A DNA stretch of 64,000 nt from Azolla caroliniana (lineage: Eukaryota; Polypodiophyta), in NCBI GenBank assembly GCA_043228905.1, contig JBHGNT010000007.1, forward strand, positions 744,001 to 808,000. The letters run 5' to 3'. This document shows, piece after piece, positions 1-9,326 of the stretch (its first letter is position 1; each line of letters starts with the position of its first letter). The notes under the pieces were generated by a model. That model did no database searches. It was not told the origin of the DNA and was given only the letters and a program-made list of their open reading frames with translations. The position numbers were made by a program, and so were the translations under genes.

Positions 1-43
1 ATCCTAATAAGTAACTTAATTAAGTCGGATTAAGCGTTGAAGT

Positions 44-1766
44 CTAATCCAGTTGCTGTAACACCCTTTGGTGAAGTGTCTCCTGTAGACACCCTGTGTT
101 AGGCCATTGTCCGGCCCGAAGAGTTAACATTAGCCTCCTTCTCGCTCTCACCAGCTCCCACCGTAAACGTACCTGATCGGTTACGAATCGATCAAACAAT
201 CCTAGTCTTGCCGACTTCCTTCGGTTCGTGCCCGGTTGACCGGCCCCCGCTTCACTCTTCTTCCGCTCCGCCTCCCGGTCGGGTCGGATTACCGACCGGC
301 TCATCTTTCGGTCGGGTCGGTTCCCGACTCGCTCCTCGATGCCGCTCCAGACCTCTCCTTCGGTCTTTTCGCACGTGCCCACTCCGGGCCTCTCATCCTC
401 ACGGCCGCCGCCCATCTCTCCGGTCTTATGTCCGCGCTCAGGCGCAACCGCCGAAGTCTCCGGCCCCGGTGTCGAGGGATCTCGCCTCCGTCCGCTACAA
501 ACCTCCTCTTCGTCATTTCGGTTGCCCGCCTTGCCGCCGCCACTGTCCGTCTCTCTAGGTCTCACACCGGCTCTCGGGCCAGTTGCCGGAGTCTCTAGGA
601 CCGGTGTGTGGAAGGTCGCGGCATCGCCGCTCGTCTCCTCTTCTTCCTCAATTTTGCAAGCCTCGAGTATGCTCGCGAAATCCTCGTAGAACATTTCGGG
701 CAACCGTGTCCCGAAACTTTCGCCTACTCTTGAAGTGGCGTCCATTGCTCCGTAGATATCGGCCTCATCCATGGCCGTCCTCTTTCCACAAGTCGAGAGG
801 GTTGCTCGTTCCGCAACTCTCCCACATCATCGCCGTGGTCACCCGCCTTGCCGCCGCCACCGTCCATTACCCTAGGTCTCACGCGGGTACTCGGGCCGGC
901 CGCCGGGGTCTCTTGAACCGGTGCGTGTAAGGTAGCAACGCCGCTGCTCGTCAATGCTATGCCCTTAGCCACCTCCATTCGGACATCGTCGTCTGTGGCT
1001 ACCCCACCTTCGTATATGCAAGCATCAATTATGCTTGCCACCTCCTCTTCCACGGTCTCCTTACCGTTGACTTGGTTGCCCGCCTTGCCGCCGCCACCGC
1101 CCGTCGCTCTAGGTCTCACGCCGGCAATCGGGCCGACCGTCCGTGCCTCTAGGGCCGGTGTGGGTAAGGACTCGGCACCGCCACTTGTTTCGTTCATAGC
1201 CACCTCCATTCGGTCATCGTCGTCCGTGGCTACCCCGTCTTCGTTTACGCTTGCCGCCACCTCTTCCTCGTCGTTCTCGCCGTCGTGGTAGCCCGCCTTG
1301 CCGCCGCCACTGCCCCTCGCTCTAGGTCTCATGCCGGAGCCTCTAGGAACGGTGCGGGTAAGGACCCGACACCTCCGCTCGTCGTTGCTGTAGCCGCCTC
1401 CCCACTCGATGTTTCGGGCCGCCATGCTCCGAATCCGTAGTTACAGGCCTCCATGGCCGTCCCTTCACCGCAAGGCAAGAGGGTCGCTTACTCCGCACCC
1501 TCTCCCATGTTGCCGTCGTACGCTCTTTCGGCCTCCGCATAGGCCCCGTCATCCACGCCTAGGGAGGCTTCTTTGTCCGCATCCTTCGATCCGCTCGGGC
1601 CCGACTCCGCAATAAGCCGTTCTTCGGCTTTGATTTGTGCCTCTACGATCTCGTACGCTTCCCACACCAAGACTTCGATGTCGAGCTCCTCCGAACCGAT
1701 TTGCGTTGAGCTCTCTTCCGGCGGTAGTGCGTAGTCGGTCGCCGCTCTCTCTTCTCCGCCGCTCAT
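44..1766 (-). pseudogene. Broken Gly-rich repeat-module gene, function unknown
   Basis: I do not recognise the family. The best start is the ATG at 1764-1766 (protein begins MSGGEERAATDY), preceded on the minus strand by an AGGGTTT-rich leader like many plant 5' UTRs. Coding potential then runs through three different frames: 1491-1766, 724-1425 and 44-772. That implies at least two frameshifts or unseen introns, and there is a stop at about 1488-1490. The product is acidic in the N-terminal part and has repeated modules with the core RPRxxxGGGGKAG followed by DDE/EEE runs. GC content is far above the DNA downstream. It could be a decayed host gene or a transposon ORF. No catalytic motif is visible. 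The stop at 44 leaves no room for more in this frame. Confidence 0.4.
520..1340 (-). repeat. Four degenerate tandem modules coding RPRxxxGGGGKAG
   Basis: The minus-strand string coding for VRPRxxxGGGGKAG recurs near 520-575, 841-887, 1075-1123 and 1288-1335, spaced about 210-320 bp. Each is preceded by a variant of LETPATGP and followed by an acidic run. The units are clearly homologous but have diverged and sit in different frames, so the array predates the frameshifts. Confidence 0.7.
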
Positions 1767-1784
1767 GAACCAAACGACTACCCG

Positions 1785-1829
1785 AAACCCTAACCAACGA
1801 CGATGAAGATAAAGATAAAGAAACCCTAA
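1785..1829 (-). promoter_or_regulatory. Two telo-box motifs in the leader of the Gly-rich gene
   Basis: AAACCCTAA occurs at 1785-1793 and 1821-1829 (TTAGGGTTT in the sense of the minus-strand gene), 20-65 bp upstream of the proposed ATG. Telo-boxes are known promoter/leader motifs of plant housekeeping genes. Their place here is the main reason to think this was once a transcribed host-type gene. Activity is inference. Confidence 0.4.
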
Positions 1830-1871
1830 CCCTAGACCTAACACTCGACCTATGTGGTATACCTCGCACAC

Positions 1872-2249
1872 TCAAAATAGGCAACCCCCACAATGGTGCC
1901 TTCCCTCTCCTTTTACAGCACAAGGAGGGAAGATCGTTTACAAAAGTGAGACTAAAATATCCCCTTTCATTCAAAGGGGATATTTGCCTTGATTTGGGGA
2001 GGGTGAGATTGATGGCCCCTTAACTCCCACCTCCACACAAACAACTAGGTACCTATGTACCGCATAGTACCTCTCTCTCTCTCTCTCGCGTGGATGTGCA
2101 CACAAGACCACATCACCTTTATACCTTAGGGATCCTATGGGGCATTTCTAGCTCCATACACTTTACCCTTATTACTATTACAAATACATTATGTACGTGT
2201 GCAACGTTGCACATCGCTCTTTAGCTCTCGTTGCTCGGGTTTCCGCTTG
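1872..2249. other. Non-coding stretch with CT microsatellite
   Basis: No gene recognised. It holds a (CT)n tract at 2071-2088 and a short inverted pair of CCCCTTT/AAAGGGG near 1956-1982. It probably contains the upstream region of the minus-strand gene and the left flank of the next copia fragment. Confidence 0.5.
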
Positions 2250-3278
2250 TGGACGAAAACTTCACGACAGCGGGTGTGTCGACGAGTACGCATACCAACA
2301 ACAAGATGTTGTACACGGAGGAAGATAGGCCCCGTGGTTGTAGCGGACAAGGCGGATCGGCACGCAATGGAGGTGGCTGATAAGAGTAGAACGTGCAGCA
2401 TAATCGAAATGCCGGAAGCAATTCCGAACCCTCCGGAAGCAGGGGGAGTTCTAGCGGCGCTAGAAGCCGGCAAGAGAAGGCCATGACGGAATGATGGTAC
2501 TGTGGCAAGAAAGACCGTAGGGAGAGCGAGTGCTGGAAGAAGAGAGCCGATTTCGACAAAGCCGGTTCGAGCGGAAGAGACGTAGGAAGGCGTCAAAAAT
2601 TGCACTACGCCGAATGCTCCGAATGAGCCGGAAATGGATTGAGCCCAGCATTCGTAATGAAGCACAAGGCCAATTCTATGTCCGTGAACACCTCGAAATC
2701 GAACGATGTTTGGTATGTTGATTCCAGAGTGTCAAATCATATGCTGAGTCATGAGGAATGGTTCTTGTATCTGGAGAAACCGGAAAAACAAGGAGTGGTC
2801 GAAACGGGAGACGACACTCCGCATACCATCGAACATGTCAGAGAAGTTCTTCTCAGCCACGTTGGGCAGAAAAGGAAACTTATGAACATGTTGCACGTCC
2901 CGACAATAACCAAGAACTTGGTGTCAGTCGGACAGATCGTCGACCAAGGGTTGCAAGTTCGATTCACGCACCTCGGGTGCTACATCGAAGAGGAAGGAAA
3001 AGTTATTGTGCAGGGGTGCCGTGAAGGGAGGATGTTTATCCTCGACACCAATCAAGCCGGAACCGCGTTGTTCTTGAAAGGACAGAAGGTCGAATTGGAT
3101 ATTGACCTATGGTACAAGCAGTTCAGCCACGTTACCTTCCCACGACTTTGTGAAATGTAGACGAAAAATATTGTTTTCGAATTGCCGAAATTTCAGGGTT
3201 GTAATGGCCAAGTTTGCGAAGCCTGCCAACTAGGGAAGCAACACCGACTTCCATTCCCCAATGAGCGTAATCGTAGTT
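2250..3278 (+). pseudogene. Copia fragment B: gag C-terminus, protease, GAG-pre-integrase
   Basis: Parallel by eye to 12750-13760 of copia C, including the stretch coding NNKMLYTE and a zinc knuckle-like CWK/CGKK region near 2500-2550. The longest open piece (2639-3160) runs through the protease and the LHVPTITKNLVSVGQ segment to the LWYKQFSHV zinc-binding start. The protease active site reads DSRVS instead of DSGAS, so it would be dead. Frameshifts lie before 2639 and a stop at about 3158. Both ends are truncated: the left joins unrelated DNA at about 2270, the right joins an inverted copia fragment at about 3276. LTRs are not seen. Confidence 0.8.
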
Positions 3279-3660
3279 GATATTTTCCCTAGGCTGATTT
3301 TCCCTGTAATGACGCAGTCCCAAACGAAATGATATCGAACGTCGATATGCTTGGAGGCGTTGTGATGAACCGGATTTTTCGACAGAGCAACAACACCCTG
3401 ACTGTCACTGTACATAATTGGAGCCAAGCCGAGCTGATTTCGGGTTGTCGAAATGTGCAGGCCAGCCGATCGAGCCATAAAGCCTCTTTTGCCGCATCGG
3501 ATGCGGCTACGTATTCGGCCTCAATCGTTGATGTGGCGGTGCACTCCTAAAGTTTCAATTTCCATGAGATGGCTCCATTACCGAATTTGAAACAATATCC
3601 AGTTGTCGATTTACAGTTGTCTATGCAGCCCGCAAAGTCAGAGTCAGTATGTTTGACAGT
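3279..3660 (-). pseudogene. Copia RNase H C-terminal fragment, inverted
   Basis: Read on the minus strand from 3660 it gives HTDSDFAGCIDN, a GYCFKFGNGAISWKLKL string, then STIEAEYVAASDAAKEALWL and SDSQGVVALSKNPVHHNASK. These are the typical order and motifs of a copia RNase H domain. A stop replaces the Gln after KLKL. It is head-to-head with fragment B and abuts the D LTR at 3660/3661. It belongs to a different copia family from B. Confidence 0.8.
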
Positions 3661-4145
3661 TGGGAATTCGGTCCCTCCGGATGGGATCCGGGTGAGATCC
3701 GGAAACCGGATTGGATGGATCCAGTGAGAACCAGAAGATAGGACCCGGTGAGTAAGCCCATTGAGGCTATATTTTTAAATAGTCCTAAGGTCATATGAGT
3801 ATAAATATGACATAGGGAAATCTTGTTATATAGAGAATTGTTGTCATATTGTTCTATGAGTATAACTGTTGTAGAGAGAGAGATATATATACAGAGCGAT
3901 ACTTAGTTGTAACTACCGCTTGGCGAAGAAACAGAGCTCCAGGTCGTTGCCTCTGAGTCTCTGATTGTACCGATCTCTTCATAGTGATAGTTTGGAGTCT
4001 GTCGGCTCCCGTGATTTTTCCCTATTAGGGTTTTCCACGTAAATATCCTGTGTTCACTCTTTATTTCCGATTTCTGTGTTTCATTCTCATTGAAGTAATC
4101 TAAGTCTTGGTTGTGGTTGAGCAATATTCCGCATTGTTCTCTTCA
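3661..4145 (+). repeat. 5' LTR of copia D
   Basis: It begins TGGGAATTCGG and ends CTTCA just before a primer-binding-site-like sequence. Hand alignment to the inverted LTRs of element N (55788-56578, 60762-61393) shows the same order of blocks: GGATGGGAT start, a TATA region (TATAAATATGAC, 3800-3812), the GTAACTACCGCTTGGCGAAGA block, TTTTTCCCT...GGGTTTTCCACGT, and an ATTCCGCAT block near the end. About 485 bp. The intact 3' partner is missing because D is truncated at about 9325. Confidence 0.75.
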
Positions 4146-4148
4146 AAC

Positions 4149-4160
4149 TTGTATCAGAGC
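4149..4160 (+). other. Primer binding site of D
   Basis: TTGTATCAGAGC lies 3 bp after the LTR end. The copia consensus complementary to initiator tRNA-Met is TGGTATCAGAGC, so this copy has one base changed or lost. Confidence 0.7.
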
Positions 4161-4174
4161 GAAGAACAAAGGAA

Positions 4175-4987
4175 ATGGAAGAATCGTTCAGCGGCATGTT
4201 CAAGCTCACGGGCTCCAACTACTAAATGTGGAAGTCTAAGATGAGGGATATGCTGGTGGTCAAAGATCTTTGGTTGTTGGTACAGTTCAGGGATGCAAAA
4301 TCGGACAAGATCGATACCATAACATGGGAGGTGATGCATATGAAGACGATGGCATACATCCGGTGCTTCATCGACATGAGCATGTACAACAACCTCAACG
4401 AAGAGAGTAAGGTTCATGAACTCTGGGAGAAGATCGGTATCATGTTCCAGAACAAGAATGTTGTTAATCAGGTTTCGGTATTTCGGAAGCTAGTGAGGCT
4501 CCGGTACTAAGATGGATCCAGTATGGCAGAGCACATGAATGCCTTCCAGGGGCTAATACACCAAGCCACCTTGTTGGAAGTACCTCTCGCCGATGAGGTA
4601 CTCGCTTGACTCCTACTTGGTTGCCTCCCAGATAGCTGGGAGACGTTAGTTGTCACGTTGGGCAACGCCGGGCCAGAAGGAAAACAGGTGGCCCTAACGA
4701 GAGTGAAATCAAGCTTGCTAGATGAAGAACCTCGCCCGAAAGACCGGGAGTCTGGAACTAATCCAAAGGCCTTGGTCACGGAAGATGACCACAACCGGGG
4801 AAGAGGCCAGTATCGAAGACCCCAGAACCGGGACAAATTGAGAGGAAGGCCCACGTGCTTCCATTGCGGGAAGCCGGGGCACTTTCAAAAGAATTGCCGA
4901 CATTTCCAAAAGGAAAAAGGAAATTTTGGAAAGCAAGAACACCTCGGCAATCACGACAAGAACACCTTGGAAAGCAGAATGAAGTGA
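4175..4987 (+). pseudogene. Copia D gag
   Basis: Starts MEESFSGMFKLTGSNY and follows element N's gag closely (WKSKMRDMLVVKDLWL, IRCFIDMSMYNN). It ends with a CCHC zinc knuckle CFHCGKPGHFQKNC (4858-4899). In-frame stops occur at about 4223 (TAA), 4507 (TAA where N has CAA, Gln) and 4607 (TGA). Gag would form the cytoplasmic particle and bind the RNA, but this copy cannot make a full product. Confidence 0.85.
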
Positions 4988-6040
4988 ACCTTGTTGGCGA
5001 TGAATCGACATGGGTGGTCGATTTAGGTGCGTCATTTCACCTAACCCCCGACCGGAAATGCTTCTCGTCCTACAAAGCCGGAGATCTCGAATCCGTAAAG
5101 ATGGGAAATGAAGGAGCATGCCGAATCGTCGGCATTGGAGACGTGTGTTTGGTGACCTCAACTGGTTGTAGACTCGTGCTGAGAGATGTTTGACATGTTT
5201 CGGAGGTTCCATTGAACCTGATATCAGTCGGTTAGCTGGATGATGAAGGCTACATGGGTTGTATCCGTAACGGAGTTATGAAGTTCAGCAAAGGGAGCCT
5301 AATAGTGGCTCGAGCCCGGACGACCAACACACTATACTTGATGAATGCCCGGATACACCAGGAAGAAGTGAAAGTAGCTTCCGACACTACCGGTGAGTTA
5401 TGGCACAAGAGACTGTCATATGAGCCAGAAGGGGATGAGAAGACTTGCTGAGGACAACCTCATTCCGGAGGTGAAAGAAGTGCATCTTTAGAAGTGCACC
5501 GATTGCTTGGCCGTCAAGCAATACCGAAACTCCTTCCGGTCAAGACCATTGATGAGACGGAATGCACCATTGGAGTTGGTGCATACCGATGTGTGTCAAG
5601 TGGACACGAAGTCACATGCCGGATCGTAGTACTTCATGATGTTCATAAACGACCACTGCCAGAAGATGTGGGTCTCACCGTTGAAGATAAAGGATTAGGT
5701 GTTATCCATTTTGAAGGAGCTCCACGCGAGAGTGGAAAGAGAAACCGGCCGGAATCTGAAGGCGGTTCGAGCGGAAAACGGAGGATAATATCGGGGGCAC
5801 ATCGAGGAGTATTGCCGTTCAAAGGGAATCCGGCTCGAATTCACCGTGCCGAAGACACTAAAATTGAACGGGCTTGCTGAAAGCATGAACCGAACCATAA
5901 TGGAGAGAGTCTGGAGCATGCTGGCACATGCAAGATTACCCAAGACGTTTTGGGCTGAGGCACTAATGGTAGTAACGTACGTGATAAGCAGATCACCCTC
6001 AGTACCCTTGGATGGAGACACACCGCAGAGAGTATGAACC
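4987..6040 (+). pseudogene. Copia D protease and integrase
   Basis: The protease reads WVVDLGAS, so the Ser/Thr of the DSG active site is Leu. The GAG-pre-integrase part (LYLMNARIHQEEVKVASDT, ELWHKRL) follows. The integrase core (5490-5880) is scrambled by several indels. It regains the N-like reading at LNGLAESMNRTIMERV with the catalytic Glu (about 5863-5910) and AEALMVVTYVISRSPSVPL. A frameshift around 5450-5850 destroys the DDE fold. Same family as N (58775-59476). Confidence 0.8.
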
Positions 6041-6049
6041 AATAAGGAC

Positions 6050-7281
6050 ATGTCTTATCGGCATCTGAAGGTGTTCGAGTGTCTCTCTTACGTGCATGTT
6101 GTGAAGGACAAGAGAGCAAAGTTGGATCCGGTGTCTCGGCCATGTATATTCCTTGGGTACGGCAATGATGAGTTCGGTTACCGGGTGTGGGATCTGGTCG
6201 ACAATAAGGTGTTCTGGAGTCAGGACATAGTCTTCATGGAAGATAGGACCATTGTCGAATGGGAGTCGAAGAAGAAGATGATGAACTCCGGATCAATCAA
6301 TGAAAACCAGTTTGAGGACACAAGGACCTACGCAGTTGAAAATCGAAGTTGGCCGGAAGCCGAACCGACCGAAGAAGAAGAAGAAGAAGACACCGGAATC
6401 GGACAAGATCCCGAATCGGATTCGGATGAAGAACAAACGGAGGAACCGGTTGCCGAAAGCCAAGGACGGAGATACCCTCTAAGAGAAAGGAGAGCCCCTC
6501 GGAGATTTCCGGATGTAGAGCATGTGTTGCTAACCGATGAGGGGGAGCCGGAAAGCTTTGAAGAGGCAAAGGGAGACACCCACAGCCAAAAGTGGTTGAG
6601 TGCCATGCAGGATGAGATTGATTCCCTACATGAGAACCACACATATGAATTGTTGGAGTTGCCGAAAGGAAAGAGGGAACTCCGGAACAAGTGGGTGTAG
6701 GAGCTGAAATTGGGAGACACAAGGAATCCACCAAGGTATAAGGCCCGGATCATGGTGAAGGGATTCCAGCAAAAGAAAGGACTGGATTTCAACGAGATCA
6801 TTGCCCCGATAATCAAGATGACTTCCATCCGGATGGTGCTGAGAATAGTGGCAAGTATGGACCTCGAGGTAGAGCAACTAGATGTCAAGACGACGTTCCT
6901 CCATGGTGACCTCGAAGAGGAGATCTACATGCACCAACCGGAAGGATTCGTGAAGAAAGGGAACGAGCACCTGGTATGGCGGTTGAAGAAGAGCCTATAT
7001 GGATTGAAGCACTCCCCCCGGCAATGGTACCGGAAGTTCAACTCCTTCATGACGGATCAAGGGTACCACAAGACGCAAGCCGATCACTACGTCTTTGTGA
7101 AGAAATTTGAAGGAGGAGATTTCCTAATGCTCCTATACGTGGATGATATGTTGATAGTTGGACGAGACCAAGTCAAGATATGGATGCTGAAGAAGGCTCT
7201 AAACCGGACCTTCTCAATGAAAGATTTGGGTCTGGCAAGACAAATATTGGGAATGCACATCCTTCAGGACCGGTCGAAGAA
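6050..7281 (+). pseudogene. Copia D integrase tail, linker and N-terminal RT
   Basis: Begins MSYRHLKVFECLSYVHV (integrase C-terminal region). An acidic linker with EEEEEDTGIGQDPESDSDEE follows, then RT from SFEEAKGDTHSQKWLSAM. RT blocks seen: NKWV stop (6698), [36 protein letters not shown] and the catalytic YVDDM (about 7135-7149). It breaks at GMHILQDRSKK (7280), where 5S-derived DNA starts. The reading resumes at 8699, so the insert split an RT that was otherwise mostly open. Confidence 0.9.
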
Positions 7282-7282
7282 G

Positions 7283-7358
7283 TCCCGGGAGGTCACCCAT
7301 CCCAGTACTGTTCTGGCCCAAGCACGCTTAACTGCGGAGTTCTGATGGGATCCGGTGT
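7283..7358 (-). rRNA. 5S rRNA fragment (about nt 26-99)
   Basis: The minus strand reads ACACCGGATCCCATCAGAAC and continues through the A-box (AGTTAAGCGTGCTTGGGCC) to GATGGGTGACCTCCCGGG. The first ~25 nt and the last ~20 nt are missing, so this copy is a pseudogene. It joins D's RT directly at the 5S 3' side. Confidence 0.85.
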
Positions 7359-7548
7359 CAACAATGCTCTGCGGTCCGAGGTACTAATGCTAGAGAGACC
7401 TATGCAAAAATGCTCTACGAGGACAACTAAAATCGAGGGACCCACGTCGCCGTCCCAACCGCACGCACGACAGGCGCCGGCGAAGGCTAAGGGTAAGGCC
7501 TTGGATCCTAGACAAGGGGTGTACATATATATATATCTACCCTGCCCC

Positions 7549-7559
7549 GGATTCGAACC
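7549..7559 (-). promoter_or_regulatory. tRNA-like pol III B-box in the 5S spacer
   Basis: GGTTCGAATCC is an exact match to the canonical B-box (GGTTCGANNCC), followed by GGGGCAGGG and a (TA)n run. No convincing A-box at the right distance was found. It may be the scar of a tRNA-derived SINE or a chance match in a GC-rich spacer. Confidence 0.35.
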
Positions 7560-7746
7560 TCACCACCCACGCCCACACAATAGCCTCTTACGACCCCCTC
7601 CTTGATCCGGATGACGCACTTAACCCAGACCGAACGACAATGCCCCTCGGCGCTTCACCCATCCTACGCTCTCATCCGCCTCTAGGAATGCCAGGAGCGC
7701 ACACGCACGGGAACGGCTCGAGCGCGAAAAGAACGCAACCCATGTG

Positions 7747-7780
7747 CAAGACTTCCCGGGAGGTCACCCATCCCAGTACT
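7747..7780 (-). rRNA. Short 5S rRNA 3'-part fragment
   Basis: The minus strand reads AGTACTGGGATGGGTGACCT then CCCGGGAAGTCTTG, i.e. the 5S C-box and 3' stem only. It lies about 33 bp downstream of the full-length 5S gene in the same orientation. Confidence 0.8.
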
Positions 7781-7812
7781 CTTCACAAAAAGAACACGGC
7801 TTGAAGCAAAAA

Positions 7813-7930
7813 GGGTGCAACACCAAGACTTCCCGGGAGGTCACCCATCCCAGTACTGTTCTGGCCCAAGCGCGCTTAACTGCGGAGGTTTGATGGGATC
7901 CGGTGTATTAGCGCTGGTATGACCACACCA
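7813..7930 (-). rRNA. 5S ribosomal RNA, full length (118 nt)
   Basis: Reads TGGTGTGGTCATACCAGCGC through CACCGGATCCCATCAAACC, A-box AGTTAAGCGCGCTTGGGC, the intermediate element, C-box GTACTGGGATGGGTGACC, and ends GTGTTGCACCC followed by a run of five T. Length and all three internal pol III promoter blocks match plant 5S RNA. The 5' end differs from the usual GGGTGCGATC, which would disturb the terminal helix slightly. A TATATAA lies about 30 bp upstream as in plant 5S genes. It could be transcribed, but its place inside a retrotransposon makes a role as a pol III-promoted repeat, or a stray rDNA copy, more likely than normal 5S supply. Confidence 0.85.
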
Positions 7931-8231
7931 AAACAATGCTAATATCTTTTGCTTTACCTTATATATGATGAGAGCCGTATTTGTTGTGCCTATGTGGGAT
8001 ATCTCACAATTTTCTCTTTTCCTTTCACAAAGTTTATACCCTCATATCTTGACATTTAGTTGTCCGTTTCTCGTGTAATAAAGTGCATTTTGTATGAAAC
8101 CTCCATCATTTTGTACTTAGATATTAAATTTATTTAAAATTTTATCTTTACAATTATTGGATTATGTGATTCATCCTCGATTTTGTACGTTTTATGGGAT
8201 TTTCACACTATTGCCGAAAATCTTCACGACA
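7931..8231 (-). promoter_or_regulatory. 5' flank and TATA of the 5S unit
   Basis: TATATAA (7960-7966 region, minus strand) sits about 30 bp before the 5S start, the plant-typical position. The whole flank from TGTCGTGAAGATTTTCGGCA (8231) to about AGAGCC (7975) is also present, without 5S, at 55214-55535. This block is therefore a dispersed repeat, not ordinary 5S spacer. Confidence 0.6.
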
Positions 8232-8585
8232 ACGGAGGCATAGAGGCAACGGAGAAAAGACAAAGGATACAACTTTTCACCAATAGGCGGTTACAATATA
8301 TACAAGCTTGTTGTGTGTGTGTGTGTGTGTCTCTCTCTCTCTCTGTCTCTCTCTCTATACAGTGGTAACTTCTCAACAACTAAGTTACAACTACAATTCA
8401 CTCACAATAAGTTTTTCCCTAGTTATTTATACTCATATAACGTTAGGGCTATTTACAAGTATGGCCTCCACTAGCGCAAACGAACATATTTACTAATATG
8501 TCCCTACTTCTAGTTCACATTGGATCCGATTCGGATACCTTCCGGATCCATTCGATCCCATCCGGAGGAACCGGTTTTCCCAACA
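8212..8585 (-). repeat. Partial inverted copia LTR related to the D/N family
   Basis: Read on the minus strand from 8585 it starts TGTTGGGAAAACC, has the GGATGGGATCGAATGG block, the ATATGTTCG..., TAAATAGCCCTAACGTTATATG and TATAAATAACTAGGG blocks in the same order as the D and N LTRs, then a GAGA tract. The inner end is uncertain because it overlaps the 5S flank repeat at 8212-8231. The tract at about 8312-8357 is a TG/TC compound microsatellite. Confidence 0.6.
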
Positions 8586-8698
8586 CCTTTATATGCCAAA
8601 TCTGGGAATATGATGGAGGGATTAGATATGGAGGAAGAGTCCTGTCAGATGGTACCAATTAGTGGATCACACTAGGGGCGAGAAGATGCAGAATCCAG

Positions 8699-9326
8699 GT
8701 TGTGGTTGTCACAGGAAAAGTACGTGATGAAGGTGCTTCAACGGTTGAGCATGTCGGATGCGAAACTGGTTGGATCGACACTTCCGGAAAACTGCAAGCT
8801 ATCCAGAAAGTAGAGCCCGAAGACAAAGGCAGAGAAGGCGGATATGATGAAGATACCATATTCCTCTGCCGTCAGGAGCTTGGTGTACGCAATGGTGTGT
8901 ACCCGGCCAAATATCAGATATGTAGTCGGAGTGGTGAGCCGATTCATGAGCAACCCCAGAAGAGAGCACTGGAATGTGGTCAAGTGGATACTTTGGTATT
9001 TGAAAGGCACCTCGAGTATGTGCCTCTGTCTCGGCTTCTGTAAACCCCAACTTGACGGATTTACAAATTCGGATATGTCGGCTGATGCGGATACCAGCGG
9101 GTCCACATCCGGATATGTCAGGAGGTATGCAAGGGGAGTTGTTTCGTGGTAGTGGAGGCTGCAGAAGACGGTTGCGTTGTCAACCACGGAGGCCGAGTAC
9201 ATGGCAATTGTGGAAGCTGTCAAGGAGATAATCTGAATAAAGGACTTCATCGAAGAGCTAGGAATCCAAGAGGAGGAATACCGGCTCTACTATGACAGTC
9301 AAAGTCCCATCCAGCTTGCAAAGAAT
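8699..9326 (+). pseudogene. Copia D, end of RT and RNase H
   Basis: Resumes D at LWLSQEKYVMKVLQRLSMSD. It continues with MMKIPYSSAVRSLVYAMVCT, SRFMSNPRREHW and WYLKGTSSM, and the RNase H motifs ([35 protein letters not shown]). Several frameshifts and stops. It parallels element N at 56630-57365. It breaks off at SPIQLAKN (9320-9326), where minus-strand copia E begins, so D has lost its RNase H end and 3' LTR. Confidence 0.85.

Larger units (their letters stand above)
7281..8698. mobile_element. Composite insert inside copia D RT (5S-derived repeat plus inverted LTR)
   Basis: D's protein stops at QDRSKK and continues at LWLSQEKYV across this segment. Contents in order: a 5S fragment (7283-7358), a GC-rich spacer with a tRNA-type B-box, a second short 5S fragment (7747-7780), a full-length 5S gene (7813-7930), its 5' flank (to about 8231), an inverted partial copia LTR (about 8212-8585), and about 110 bp not recognised (8586-8698). 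It may be two successive insertions. A 5S-carrying TRIM of Cassandra type is one explanation; a scrap of 5S rDNA is the other. Confidence 0.7.

Noticed and set aside
208-930. Plus-strand Pro/Ser/Arg-rich ORFs
   Set aside because: Antisense of the GC-rich Gly-module gene; composition is what its complement would give.
1821-1840. Telomere repeat CCCTAACCCTA
   Set aside because: Only about one and a half units; better explained as telo-box in a plant leader.
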